Numbered from the stretch's first letter, positions 34,160 through 43,189 are shown. The stretch: 64,000 nt of DNA from DATAPD01 sp036265385 (GCA_036265385.1 DATAPD010000008.1:62001-126000), one strand, 5' to 3'. The notes: generated by a model not told the origin, from the sequence alone. Translations and numbers: made by a program.

Positions 34160-34828
34160 TCAGCGAACAACCAGCACTTCGCGAACGTTATCGCGCGCCA
34201 GAAAAAACTTGATCGACGCGAAATCCCGAAACAGATTTTCGATGTGGCGGTTGTTAAAAACTCGTTGTAGACGGAATCCTGAACTGGAATGTCCGCGATT
34301 TGGACTGGGCAAGCGGATTTCCTGCATCTCCAGCACATCTTTGCCTGTGACATGGAAGCGGTAACACGGCGCGTCCGGACCTGCATCCCGCGTATGGAAG
34401 AACGCCAAGAGCATTCCGCCAGGTTTCAGAACTGACCAGAGCCGGTCTACGACAGGCTTGACGAGTTCTTCTTCCAGATAGTCCGGTAAGTTCCAGCAAA
34501 AGACGATATCGAAATGCGCAGATTGATAGGCGAGATTCTCTTCCAGAAATCGTTTGGTATCGATTACCGACTTTCCTTCTTCGTTTTTGACACGCAACGA
34601 GGGATCGACAGATGCGGTTAGGAGATCCTCACTGTAAATTCGATGTCCCTTGCCGGTGAAGAAGCGGATGTTATTCGCAGATGTCGCTCCCAGGTCCAAC
34701 ACCGTAAGGGGCTCCTCGCCCTCAAGTTGCCGCGCCAGTTCGCCAAGTCCGCTGGATCGGCGGCTGAGCTTTTGCGGTGCCGCCGCTGTTTTTGCTGATT
34801 GACCCGAAGTGCCACCAAACAGTTTCAT
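34160..34828 (-). CDS. SAM-dependent methyltransferase adjacent to bactofilin
   Basis: A protein of 222 residues. The N-terminal 30 are low-complexity and basic. Motif I is TVLDLGATSANNIRFFTGKG at about 42-61, then IYSEDLL as motif II. FDIVFCWNLPDYLEEEL and LKPGGMLLAFFHTRDA are the usual later motifs. The C-terminal part (RLQRVFNNRHIENLFRD) may bind substrate. The target is not known. It is on the same strand as the bactofilin gene 76 bp upstream, so a role in envelope or cytoskeleton-related chemistry is possible. Its end is 21 bases from the convergent flavoprotein. Confidence 0.82.
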   Translation of the reverse strand: MKLFGGTSGQSAKTAAAPQKLSRRSSGLGELARQLEGEEPLTVLDLGATSANNIRFFTGKGHRIYSEDLLTASVDPSLRVKNEEGKSVIDTKRFLEENLAYQSAHFDIVFCWNLPDYLEEELVKPVVDRLWSVLKPGGMLLAFFHTRDAGPDAPCYRFHVTGKDVLEMQEIRLPSPNRGHSSSGFRLQRVFNNRHIENLFRDFASIKFFLARDNVREVLVVR

Positions 34829-34904
34829 GCCAGTCCGAAATGACTAGAAGCGGTACGAATTAACCCGCATCTATTTAGCGCAGCCCCGTCCGTTACGACC
34901 GGAA

Positions 34905-35264
34905 TTAACTCTTCGAACCGGCTGACGCGTCTTTCTCGATATCCACCTTTCCCTTAATGTATGCGCCTTCTTCGATCGCAACGCGCTGCGTTGCAACATC
35001 GCCCAGTACAATCGCCGTCTTGCGCAGTTCCAGTCGATCACTGGCATTCACGTTTCCTTCGAGCTTGCCCGAGACCGTGACACCTTTGGCCTTCACACTG
35101 GCCTTAACTTGTCCATTCGGCCCAATCGTCACCTGGTTTCCGGGCAGCTCGATTTTGCCTTCCACCGTACCTTCGATGTAGAGGTCTTCGTTGCCCGAGA
35201 GTTCGCCTTTTACAACGACCGTTTTTCCGATAAGGGCGAAGTCCCCCGCTTTCGGAGCTTCCAT
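34905..35264 (-). CDS. Bactofilin
   Basis: A protein of 119 residues, the usual size. The DUF583 beta-helix is clear: GKTVVVKGELSGNEDLYIEG, then TVEGKIELPGNQVTIG, GQVKASVKAKGVTVSG, KLEGNVNASDRLELRK, TAIVLGDVATQRVAI and EGAYIKGKVDIE, one turn of the right-handed helix each. Bactofilins polymerise without nucleotide into membrane-linked filaments that organise cell-wall enzymes. The N-terminal MEAPKAGDFALIG could be the membrane-targeting tail. The C-terminus is short and charged. Confidence 0.93.
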   Translation of the reverse strand: MEAPKAGDFALIGKTVVVKGELSGNEDLYIEGTVEGKIELPGNQVTIGPNGQVKASVKAKGVTVSGKLEGNVNASDRLELRKTAIVLGDVATQRVAIEEGAYIKGKVDIEKDASAGSKS

Positions 35265-35441
35265 GGAACAGGCCTCCTGCTATGGCTCACCGATTCTGCG
35301 TGCTAATTGACGGAAAAGTGATTTTAAATCAGGAAGCTGCGGATTCCCATAGCCAAAGGCCATGTACCGGCGCCCGGGTATACAACGGCAAAACAGTCAC
35401 ACCCTTCTAACTTGGTACACTCCGAGAAGGCAGGTAAGGAC

Positions 35442-36323
35442 TTGTTCGGTTGGCGAGCCATCATGGCTGTTGCGATCTCCGCGATTTCCTTGCCGGTCTT
35501 TGCTCAGCAGCCTGATCTCCCGGTCAACGTACTGGTTCGGCGGGTCGTCGACAATGAGCTTGCGGCGGCGAACAAAAAGACCCACCGATTCATGTTTCGC
35601 TCGCATCGCGTCACCAGCAACCTTGATCAGGAAAAACTGTACATCGACACAAAAGAAGCCATGGCAGGTATGGTGACCGCCTGGAATAGTCAGCCGCTTA
35701 CACCGGAATTACGAAAAGCTGAAAACGACCGGCTGAATCGTATGTTGTCGGATCCGGAAGAATTACGTCATAAGCAAAAGCAGGAGAGCGAGAATGCGGA
35801 CCGCATTCAGCGGATCATTCGCGCTATGCCTCAAGCCTTCCTGTTCGAATATGACGGAACTGAAACAGGCACAGCATCGGTCGGACGCCCGGGAATGGAA
35901 TTACTTCGCGTGAAATTCCGCCCCAACCCGAAGTATGAACCGCCCACACGAGTTGAGCAGGTGCTCACAGGCATGCAGGGCACCGTTCTAGTCGACTCGA
36001 AGAGCGCGCGATTTGCTCGGATCGATGGCACGCTGTTCCGCGATGTCGCATTTGGTTGGGGGATTCTGGGTCATCTTGATAAAGGAGGGCAACTGCGCGC
36101 TGAGCAGGCGGAATACTCTCCAGGGGTCTGGGTGCCAAGTTCGATGAGCCTGCGGTTCACTGGGAAATTGCTTGTCTTCAAAAGCCTGAACTACAAGTCG
36201 GAAGAGTCATTCCACGATTTTCGCCCAGTGTCCCCAGACCTGACCTTTGCACAAGGAATCGAGATGTTGAAAAAAGAGAATTCAGCTCTGGCTGAAAATC
36301 TTCCAGCAAAGACCGGCTACTAG
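35442..36323 (+). CDS. Secreted protein of unknown function
   Basis: About 293 residues. I chose the TTG at 35442 because it gives a normal signal peptide (LFGWRAIMAVAISAISLPVF, then AQQ) with AGG upstream. An ATG at 35463 would lack the basic N-terminus, and a TTG at 35412 is also open. The mature protein has a long charged helix (PEELRHKQKQESENADRIQR) and a beta-rich C-terminal half (LLRVKFRPNPKYEPPTRVEQ, then VLVDSKSARFARIDGTLF). I see no catalytic motif. The second half recalls periplasmic LolA/outer-membrane-lipoprotein-sorting folds, which is weak inference. Its stop overlaps the convergent racemase stop at CTAG. Confidence 0.75.
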   Translation: MFGWRAIMAVAISAISLPVFAQQPDLPVNVLVRRVVDNELAAANKKTHRFMFRSHRVTSNLDQEKLYIDTKEAMAGMVTAWNSQPLTPELRKAENDRLNRMLSDPEELRHKQKQESENADRIQRIIRAMPQAFLFEYDGTETGTASVGRPGMELLRVKFRPNPKYEPPTRVEQVLTGMQGTVLVDSKSARFARIDGTLFRDVAFGWGILGHLDKGGQLRAEQAEYSPGVWVPSSMSLRFTGKLLVFKSLNYKSEESFHDFRPVSPDLTFAQGIEMLKKENSALAENLPAKTGY

Positions 36324-37447
36324 CCAGCCACTTTCCCATTCTGGCGAAATGTTTCTTCTTTGACTGTCAGTTTACGAATTAAGTCTTCTCGTACCTGATA
36401 ACCGCTTCCCGCAGCATCTTTCACTGAAATCTTGCCCTGCGAAGTCACTTCGACTTCAGGCTCGATGACATCTTCCTTCCAGTAACGCTTCGAAGCCGAT
36501 ACGTCTCCGGGTAGCTTGAAGTTCTGCAGCGTTGATAAAGCTATGTTCTGCGCACGGCCGATCCCTGATTCCAACATGCCGCCGCACCAGACCGGAACCT
36601 TGTGCTTCTCCGCAACGTCATGAACTTTTTTTGCTTCGGTAAATCCTCCGACCCTGCCAACTTTGATGTTGATGATTCGACACGCTCCGCTCTCTAACGC
36701 GGCAGCAGCATCTCTCGCGTTCCGAATTGATTCATCCAGGCAGATCGGAGTACGCAACTCCTTCTGCATGCGAGCGTGATAATAGAGGTCATCATTCCAA
36801 AGGGGCTGCTCGATCATGAGCAGATTAAATTGATCGAACTTACGCAGATGCTCAGTTTGGTCCAGAGTATAGGCTGAATTCGCATCGACGCTCAGCGTGA
36901 TGTCGGGCCAGCGTGACCGGATCTTCTCGAGTACGTTGATATCCCACCCGGGCTTCACTTTGATCTTGATGCGCTGGTACCCAGCCGCCAATTCCGTCCC
37001 GATCTTCTCCAACAGCTGCTCGTGCGTGTCTTGAATGCCGATCGAAACACCGCAGTTGATCTCCCGGCGCGTCCCCCCTAATAACTTCCAAAGGGGCTCC
37101 TTTTTCAGCACTGATTCTGCTTCCCAAAGCGCATTTTCCAGTGCGGCTTTCGCCATGCGATGCCCGCGTACTTTGGAGAAATGGGCAACACACTCGCGCG
37201 CGTTGTCGAGTTCCTTCCCCAGAATCGCCGGAGCGAGGTATTGCTTGATCGTCGGCCAGGCAGACTCAATCCACTCGCTACTGTAAAAAGGGTCTTCGCC
37301 TGCGACGCATTCTCCCCAAGCGCTGACACCATTCACCATCAAATTAATTAGCAGAATGCGTCGGCTATAAACACGTCCAAAACTCGTCTCAAAGAAATGG
37401 ACGAGAGGCATTTGAATTTCACGGAGGGTTACGGATTCAACCTTCAT
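36320..37447 (-). CDS. menC: Enolase-superfamily racemase: N-succinylamino acid racemase / o-succinylbenzoate synthase-like
   Basis: 375 residues from the ATG at 37447 (an upstream ATG at 37510 is open but adds an atypical leader). The muconate-lactonizing subgroup motifs are present: KIKVKPG with catalytic Lys163, the metal ligands Asp188 (SVDAN), Glu213 (MIEQP) and Asp238 (CLDES), and Lys262 in NIKVGRVGG, then CGGMLESGIG. Members make o-succinylbenzoate for menaquinone, racemise N-succinylamino acids, or do both. No other men gene is nearby, whereas a GNAT transferase gene starts 94 bp upstream. That pair matches the succinyltransferase/NSAR arrangement that turns D- into L-amino acids, so I lean to NSAR activity. 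The two activities cannot be told apart by sequence. Confidence 0.88.
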   Translation of the reverse strand: MKVESVTLREIQMPLVHFFETSFGRVYSRRILLINLMVNGVSAWGECVAGEDPFYSSEWIESAWPTIKQYLAPAILGKELDNARECVAHFSKVRGHRMAKAALENALWEAESVLKKEPLWKLLGGTRREINCGVSIGIQDTHEQLLEKIGTELAAGYQRIKIKVKPGWDINVLEKIRSRWPDITLSVDANSAYTLDQTEHLRKFDQFNLLMIEQPLWNDDLYYHARMQKELRTPICLDESIRNARDAAAALESGACRIINIKVGRVGGFTEAKKVHDVAEKHKVPVWCGGMLESGIGRAQNIALSTLQNFKLPGDVSASKRYWKEDVIEPEVEVTSQGKISVKDAAGSGYQVREDLIRKLTVKEETFRQNGKVAG

Positions 37448-37540
37448 CTTGATATCCAGGAGGGCCGTTATTCGGCTCGCAATCTGCGGGACGCGCGAGT
37501 ATAGCCGCACAATTCCTACTCCGCAATGCCCGCTTTCAGG

Positions 37541-38335
37541 TCAGTATCGGAAAGACTCATCCCATGCGGCCAGCAGGAAGCTCCCGTTACCGGCGGCATC
37601 GCGCTCGTAGTTCAGCACTGAGAGTCCCTCAGAAAATGCCTTCAGAAACACTGGACGATTTATGTCCTGGACCGCCTTGGCCTGGCCGCGCGTTTCAACA
37701 GCTTTCTTCCATGAATAAACCTCTGTCGGTACCCCGATACGAACATCTGCTTTGACTCCAGCCACCGATTCACCGCGACGAGCAGCAAGCACGCGATTGG
37801 AATTCAGCCACCATTCCGCAATCAAACGATCGGTTGGAAGACCACCCTGCAGTGGGGATGAGGTAATCCCGTATTGATTCACATTGTAGCGGCGCGCAAT
37901 AGCGCCCAGTCTCTCAATGTTGAGGTATGCATTCTTGATTTCAAGGGGATCGAACGTCCACTCCATGAGCTCAAACCCGTGCGCTATGGCATCGTCTCGT
38001 TGAAACCACTTGATCCTGCGTCCGAGGCCTGCATTGCGGAAAGTATCGCGAACACCAACCATGTGCGAATGGAGGTAAGGACGGCCATTACGAATTGCCG
38101 GCAGAGCTAGGGCAAACCCAATCATCGTTTCCCCTTCGAACGCCCCGATGACCTGTCCACCAATTTTTTCCGCCACCACAAACAATCGGAGCGGAACAAG
38201 TTCGGCATCCGAAAAGTTCCAAACTTCTTTTTGTAACGCGACACACGCCCGCATCTCCTCCAGTTCGTGACACTTTCGAATCACGACCGAGCTCCCTGCT
38301 ATCGCTGTTTTTCCTTCTGCTTGGCCTGATGCCAT
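37541..38335 (-). CDS. GNAT-family N-acyltransferase (COG3375 type)
   Basis: 264 residues from the ATG at 38335; a GTG at 38287 would avoid the 37-bp overlap with mazG and is possible. The first 160 residues are the GNAT core: VIGAFEGETMIGFALALP, then SHMVGVRDTFRNAGLGRRIK, with the acyl-CoA loop R-N-A-G-L-G-R. After it come TFDPLEIKNAYLNIERLGAI and an extra C-terminal half typical of COG3375 proteins. In Geobacillus such a GNAT is an N-succinyltransferase of D-amino acids, working with NSAR and a hydrolase. The neighbouring racemase supports this. Confidence 0.82.
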   Translation of the reverse strand: MASGQAEGKTAIAGSSVVIRKCHELEEMRACVALQKEVWNFSDAELVPLRLFVVAEKIGGQVIGAFEGETMIGFALALPAIRNGRPYLHSHMVGVRDTFRNAGLGRRIKWFQRDDAIAHGFELMEWTFDPLEIKNAYLNIERLGAIARRYNVNQYGITSSPLQGGLPTDRLIAEWWLNSNRVLAARRGESVAGVKADVRIGVPTEVYSWKKAVETRGQAKAVQDINRPVFLKAFSEGLSVLNYERDAAGNGSFLLAAWDESFRY

Positions 38336-39201
38336 AGACCTTCCATCTCATCGAGCGATGCTTGCTCCATGGTCTTGCCCTGATCACGCAGATCATCCTC
38401 TACGCTCGTAAACCGTCGCTTGAATTTTCGATTCGCTTTCCGCAAGGCAGATTCCGAATCAAGCGTGAGGTATCGCGCAATGTTGACCATTACGAAGAAC
38501 AGATCACCGACTTCTTCCTCCAACCTTGTGCGAAGCTCCTCAGAAACCTGGGGACGTCCTGATCCAGCCACGCCTTCGCCACTCGGACGTGGTCCTGGTG
38601 CCGGAAACTCTTTCAACTCCTCGCGCAGTTCTGCAATCTCTTCTTCCAACTTGCTAAGGAGGTCCTCGATTCGGGGCCAATCAAAACCGACGCGCGCCGC
38701 CCGCGAACTCAGCTTGTGGGCCTCGAGGAGCGCAGGAACTGAAGACGAGATGCCGGCCAGTACTGACTGGCTCGCTTCGTGATCCGGATCCCGCTGCTCT
38801 CCTCGCGCTGCAAGCCTTTTTTTCTTTTCTTGGGCTTTGAGAGCCTCCCAGTTACGAAGCACTTCCGCGGACGTATCAGCTTTCACATCACCGAAAACGT
38901 GCGGATGTCGATCCACAAGTTTGTTCGATAGCCGATCCAACACATCATCGATCGAAAATGTTCCTTGTTCGCGCGCCATCTGCGCATAAAACAAGACCTG
39001 CAACAAGAGGTCGCCCAGCTCTCCCGTCAATTCAGGCCAATCTCGATTATCGATGGCCTCAAGCACTTCATACGTTTCCTCGAGCGTGTATGGCTTGATC
39101 GTGTCAAAAGTTTGTTCGCGGTCCCACGGACAGCCATCCGGCGCCCGCAGACGGGCCATGATCGTTACAGCGCGCTCAAAACGCTCTCCGGTTTTCGACA
39201 T
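38299..39201 (-). CDS. mazG: Nucleoside triphosphate pyrophosphohydrolase MazG
   Basis: A protein of 300 residues with two MazG domains. The first (about 10-120) has CPWDREQTFDTIKPYTLEET, EELGDL-like ELTGELGDLLLQVLFYA and the ExxED-type metal residues. The second (about 160-285) has GFDWPRIEDLLSKLEEEIAE and EEEVGDLFFVMVNIARYL, the active copy in E. coli. The enzyme cleaves NTPs to NMP and PPi, clearing abnormal nucleotides and lowering ppGpp. Between them lies an odd 22-residue Pro/Gly stretch (FPAPGPRPSGEGVAGSGRPQ) that interrupts the helices of the second domain. The start ATG at 39201 has GGGAAG upstream. Confidence 0.93.
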   Translation of the reverse strand: MSKTGERFERAVTIMARLRAPDGCPWDREQTFDTIKPYTLEETYEVLEAIDNRDWPELTGELGDLLLQVLFYAQMAREQGTFSIDDVLDRLSNKLVDRHPHVFGDVKADTSAEVLRNWEALKAQEKKKRLAARGEQRDPDHEASQSVLAGISSSVPALLEAHKLSSRAARVGFDWPRIEDLLSKLEEEIAELREELKEFPAPGPRPSGEGVAGSGRPQVSEELRTRLEEEVGDLFFVMVNIARYLTLDSESALRKANRKFKRRFTSVEDDLRDQGKTMEQASLDEMEGLWHQAKQKEKQR

Positions 39202-39283
39202 GAACTTCCCAATTTAAATGAGCGAACCGCAAGCAGCAATCAGGAGGCGAAGCCAGAGAATCGTGGAGGAAGAAATCTCGCTG

Positions 39284-39592
39284 TCAATCGAGATCGAAAT
39301 CCCGAATCGGTTTACCCGTGTCCGGAGATTCTTTGGCTTTCTTGAGCGCTTCCTGGAACTTCTTTTCGAGCAGGTCGGAAGCATGTTTCTGAGCTTCAAC
39401 TGACTGGCGAAAAATAGAGTCGCGCCGGTTGTCCTGTTCCTTCATTGCGCGAGCCGCCTCTTCGATGTCATGGAACGTCTTGGGAACGACGGGAGCCGTA
39501 TGTGAAATAACGGCTTTGGTGGCCGGATCGACCTTCATAACTGCCCCACAACAGGGGCAGGTCACTTCAAAAAATTGGGGCGTTTTTGCCAT
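39284..39592 (-). CDS. Small zinc-ribbon-like protein with coiled-coil tail
   Basis: 102 residues from the ATG at 39592 (three more codons are open upstream). The N-terminus has one CPCCG knuckle (VTCPCCGAVMKVDPATKAVI), only half a zinc ribbon, so dimer formation may be needed for metal binding. From residue 45 to the end it is a charged coiled coil (FHDIEEAARAMKEQDNRRDS, QSVEAQKHASDLLEKKFQEA). Function unknown. It lies between mazG and a membrane protein on the same strand, possibly one transcript. Confidence 0.72.
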   Translation of the reverse strand: MAKTPQFFEVTCPCCGAVMKVDPATKAVISHTAPVVPKTFHDIEEAARAMKEQDNRRDSIFRQSVEAQKHASDLLEKKFQEALKKAKESPDTGKPIRDFDLD

Positions 39593-39638
39593 CAAGCGCA
39601 TGATACCGCAAACGCAGCGATGGAGGAGACAGGTCGGG

Positions 39639-39980
39639 TTAACGCAGCTTCAAAGGAAAGACTTTGAATAAATAGAGCATCTCCCATCCCAACAATGTGA
39701 TGGATACCACAACGACCATAACGGCGATGATTTCCCCGAAGCTCAGCCGGTTTCCCCCAGGCTGAAAATGCTTGGTGCCAAGGTTAAGGATATTCAGCGT
39801 CGCGAAGCCAAACACGAGCGCCCAAAGGATGTTGTAGGCGTTGCTCTTCGTGTCCGAGCGCTGCAAAATCACCAGGACAAAGACAGCAGTAAACTGCAGC
39901 GCTTCAGCCGTCCAGGTGGCTAAGGGACGGGCGTAGTTAACGAAGCTCGTTGTAAGAATGGATCCTAAAAGTCGATTCAT
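39639..39980 (-). CDS. Small membrane protein with three predicted helices
   Basis: A protein of 113 residues. Hydrophobic helices at about 25-42 (AEALQFTAVFVLVILQ), 50-66 (ILWALVFGFATLNILN) and 82-105 (FGEIIAVMVVVVSITLLGWE). Short loops carry few charges; the C-terminus ends FKVFPLKLR. No family is recognised. On the same strand as the zinc-ribbon-like gene, 46 bp upstream of it. Confidence 0.72.
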   Translation of the reverse strand: MNRLLGSILTTSFVNYARPLATWTAEALQFTAVFVLVILQRSDTKSNAYNILWALVFGFATLNILNLGTKHFQPGGNRLSFGEIIAVMVVVVSITLLGWEMLYLFKVFPLKLR

Positions 39981-40087
39981 GTTCTAAAGCATCAGCAACA
40001 GCACTGGGGCTCTGCAAATCTTATCCTGTTCTTAGCTTCGCATCACAGCGGGGCAGAATCTCGTCAGTCACGTAGAATGTCGCGAAC

Positions 40088-42451
40088 ATGACTGTCCGCT
40101 CGAAAACGCTGCTCAATTTATCGCTTCTCATCACGTTGGTTGCCACTGCCTTTGCGCAGGAAAGCAGTCTCTCTCGGGCCGCGAAATCCGCTTTGGCAAC
40201 CACTTCCGGGACTTTGCAGGTTCGCGGTCTCATGAAGCCCGTTTCGGTACAGCGCGACCGCTGGGGAGTTGCGCATATTTCTGCGCAAAACCAGCACGAT
40301 CTTTTCTTCGCGCAAGGTGTCGTCGCTGCTCAGGATCGTCTTTTTCAGATGGAGATGTGGAAGCGCGCTGGCCAAGGCCGGCTCGCAGAGGTGTTGGGTC
40401 CGAGCGCTGTGCAACGTGATATCCGTGCGCGCCTTTTACGTTACCGCGGCGATATGACGACTGAGTACGAAAGTTACTCGCCTGACACGCGTGAGATTCT
40501 GGAGGCGTTCACGAGCGGCATCAATTCCTACATCTCTACCCTAGAAGGACCGGGCGGCCTTGGCCTGCCCATCGAGTTTCGGCTGGCTGGATTTCACCCC
40601 ACTCCATGGACTCCTGAAGATTGCTTGAACCGCATGGCAGCGTTCTCCATGACAAACAACGCCTTCGCGGAGCTTTACCATGCCCAGTTGGTCGCGCTCC
40701 TTGGAAAGCAGCAGGCAACGCAGTTGCTGGACCTCGATCCCGCCGTGGAGCTCGATCCTGCCGGAAACATCGACTTTACAGGTCTCTCGCCGGCGCTTCT
40801 GAAAGACCTAATCGGCAGCGATATGCGGATTGAATTCCCCGCTCGTGCCAAAGAAGGCAGCAACAACTGGACAATATCCGGGACGTTGACAAAACGTGGT
40901 AAACCACTCGTCGCCAATGACCCTCATCGTGTCATCGGAATGCCTTCCCTGCGCTACATGGTCCACCTCGTTGCACCCAGTTGGGACGTGATTGGCGCTG
41001 GAGAACCGGGCTTGCCCGGAGTTGCTCTCGGACACAACCAGCACATCGCATGGGGATTCACCATCTTCGGACTGGATCAGCAGGACCTGTACCTTGAAGA
41101 GCTCAATCCCGCGAACCCCAACCAATACCGAACAGAATCTGGATGGCAGAAGATGACCATCGAGACCGAATCCATTCCAGTGAAAGGCTCTTCTCCGGTG
41201 TTAACAGAGTTGAAGTTCACCAGGCACGGGCCCGTTGTGTGGAGTGATAACAAGCGTGCCCTGGCCCTCCGCTGGATCGGCATGGAACCGGGCACAGCCG
41301 GCTATCTAGGTTCCCTCGCGCTCGATCGGGCGACCAACTGGAAAGACTTCGAAGCCGGCGTCCGTCGTTGGAAGGTGCCCTCGGAAAATCTCGTATATGG
41401 AGACACCGACGGCAACATCGGAGAATATTCCGTTGGCTTGTCGCCCGTACGCAAGAACTGGACCGGCTTACTGCCAGTCCCTGGCGATGGCAGGTTCGAA
41501 TGGAGTGGTTTCATTCCTTATGAGCAACTGCCGCATTCCTTTAATCCCTCGACTGGCTTCATCGTTACCGCAAACCACAAAATGATTCCGCCCAACTATC
41601 CCTACAACGTGGGATTCGAGTGGGCTGCTCCATACCGTTTCAAGCGCATTACCGGCCTGGTAGAGAAAGCGCGCGACTCGAAGACAAAGTTGACAGCCCG
41701 GGACCTCGGAAAAATTCAATCGGACGTCGACTCCGAGCCAGCTCGTCAACTTGTCTCGTTGCTCCGTGAAAATCCCAAAGGTCAAGACCCATATACCCGA
41801 TTATTGACCACTTGGAATTACAGTCTGGATCGAGAATCACCCGCTGCGGCGCTTTACGAATTGTGGGTCCAGGAACTCACGAAAGCTTTCATCGATGTGG
41901 CAGTTCCTCAGAAGGCTCGCGCCGCTATAACGGATCTGCCTTTGCCACTCCTGATTCGCCGGCTGGAAAAGCCCGCTGCTGAAGTCTTCGGCAACAATCC
42001 CACCCAAGCCCGAGACACTCTCCTGCTCGACAGCCTTCATGCAGCAGCACGCCGACTGAGCAACCTGGAAGGAAATGATCCCGCAAAGTGGTCATGGGGC
42101 ACACTTCATACGGCCCGGTTCCGGCATTCTCTCGATCAACAATCCGGAGCTGCAGACCTTCTTGATCTTGGGCCATTACCACGACCTGGGGATGAGACCA
42201 CAGTCAATGCGACGGGCTACAACGGAGACTCTTTTGCGCAAACCTCAGGTGCGAGCTATCGCGAAATCCTCGATACCGCCAATTGGGATGAATCACTCGC
42301 CATCAATACGCCCGGCCAAAGTGGGCAGCCAGGAAGTCCACATTATTCCGACCTGATGAATGTGTGGGACGCTGGAGAATATTTTCCTCTGGTTTATTCC
42401 AAGGAGGCTGTCCAACGCGAAACAGCCTCCACGTTAGAACTCTTGCCATAA
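40088..42451 (+). CDS. Penicillin acylase (S45) family Ntn-hydrolase
   Basis: A protein of 787 residues with a signal peptide (MTVRSKTLLNLSLLITLVAT, then AFAQ). Layout: alpha chain (about 40-257), a site of self-cleavage before Ser258 in EGSNNWTISG, and the beta chain to the C-terminus. The new N-terminal Ser258 would be the nucleophile. Supporting motifs are RDRWGVAHISAQNQHDLFFA near residue 56 and PLVANDPHR-type (GKPLVANDPHRVI) after the Ser. It probably hydrolyses amide bonds of acylated amines or acyl-homoserine lactones in the periplasm; substrate unknown. The gene precedes an HAD hydrolase by 27 bp. Confidence 0.93.
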   Translation: MTVRSKTLLNLSLLITLVATAFAQESSLSRAAKSALATTSGTLQVRGLMKPVSVQRDRWGVAHISAQNQHDLFFAQGVVAAQDRLFQMEMWKRAGQGRLAEVLGPSAVQRDIRARLLRYRGDMTTEYESYSPDTREILEAFTSGINSYISTLEGPGGLGLPIEFRLAGFHPTPWTPEDCLNRMAAFSMTNNAFAELYHAQLVALLGKQQATQLLDLDPAVELDPAGNIDFTGLSPALLKDLIGSDMRIEFPARAKEGSNNWTISGTLTKRGKPLVANDPHRVIGMPSLRYMVHLVAPSWDVIGAGEPGLPGVALGHNQHIAWGFTIFGLDQQDLYLEELNPANPNQYRTESGWQKMTIETESIPVKGSSPVLTELKFTRHGPVVWSDNKRALALRWIGMEPGTAGYLGSLALDRATNWKDFEAGVRRWKVPSENLVYGDTDGNIGEYSVGLSPVRKNWTGLLPVPGDGRFEWSGFIPYEQLPHSFNPSTGFIVTANHKMIPPNYPYNVGFEWAAPYRFKRITGLVEKARDSKTKLTARDLGKIQSDVDSEPARQLVSLLRENPKGQDPYTRLLTTWNYSLDRESPAAALYELWVQELTKAFIDVAVPQKARAAITDLPLPLLIRRLEKPAAEVFGNNPTQARDTLLLDSLHAAARRLSNLEGNDPAKWSWGTLHTARFRHSLDQQSGAADLLDLGPLPRPGDETTVNATGYNGDSFAQTSGASYREILDTANWDESLAINTPGQSGQPGSPHYSDLMNVWDAGEYFPLVYSKEAVQRETASTLELLP

Positions 42452-42478
42452 TGCCTTGAGGCGTGATGGCCCGTTAGT

Positions 42479-43189
42479 ATGGAACAGAGGAACCGTGAAA
42501 CTTTGAAACCCAAGACTTTGAAGCCTCCTTTCAAGAACATCTTTTTCGATGTCGGTAACACTCTTCTCTTTCCGAACCGCGATCGGATTTTGGCGCCTTT
42601 ACACGCGCTAGGGGTTGAACCCTCGATTGATCAGTTACACGATCTCGAACGCCGAACTAAGCGGAAGTTCGACCAACTCGTGAAAGACGGCAACGCCGAT
42701 CGCAGTTTCTGGTGGATGTTTTACACCAGCCTTCTCGAGGAAAACTCCGTCGAGAACGACCAAGTCCGCGACCAACTCGTAAATGCCACACGGCAATCCG
42801 CAAACTGGGATTCGATCCTTCCCGGCACTCGCGAGGCGCTATGCGGTTTCGCAGTGAAACATCGTATTGGTGTGATTTCCAATGCCGACGGGAAGATTAA
42901 GAGTGTTCTCGCGACCTGCAATATAGCGGACTGCTTTCTCACCATCACCGACTCTGGTCTCGTTGGACACGAAAAGCCGCACCCGGCCATCTTCCAGGCT
43001 GCCTTCCGTGAGATGAATGCGCATGCGGAAGAAAGCTTGTACGTCGGGGATGTCTATTCGGTGGACTACGTCGGCGCGACACAGGCCGGGATGCAAGCTG
43101 TACTGTTTGATGTGGCGGGAACTTATCGGGATCAGGATCTACCGAGGGTCGAATCTCTGCAAGAACTTTCGGAGAGATTGTGGCAATGA
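42479..43189 (+). CDS. HAD-superfamily hydrolase with altered motif I
   Basis: A protein of 236 residues. Motif I is FFDVGNTLLF: the nucleophile Asp is there, but the second Asp, the usual general acid, is Gly. Motif II is GVISNADG, with Lys in GHEKPHPAIF as motif III, and GDVYSVDYVGATQAG as motif IV. A helical cap (about 35-110) is inserted after motif I. With DxG instead of DxD, phosphatase activity may be weak, as in several DVGNT HADs; it could act as a dehalogenase-type or other hydrolase. It begins 27 bp after the acylase stop. Confidence 0.85.
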   Translation: MEQRNRETLKPKTLKPPFKNIFFDVGNTLLFPNRDRILAPLHALGVEPSIDQLHDLERRTKRKFDQLVKDGNADRSFWWMFYTSLLEENSVENDQVRDQLVNATRQSANWDSILPGTREALCGFAVKHRIGVISNADGKIKSVLATCNIADCFLTITDSGLVGHEKPHPAIFQAAFREMNAHAEESLYVGDVYSVDYVGATQAGMQAVLFDVAGTYRDQDLPRVESLQELSERLWQ

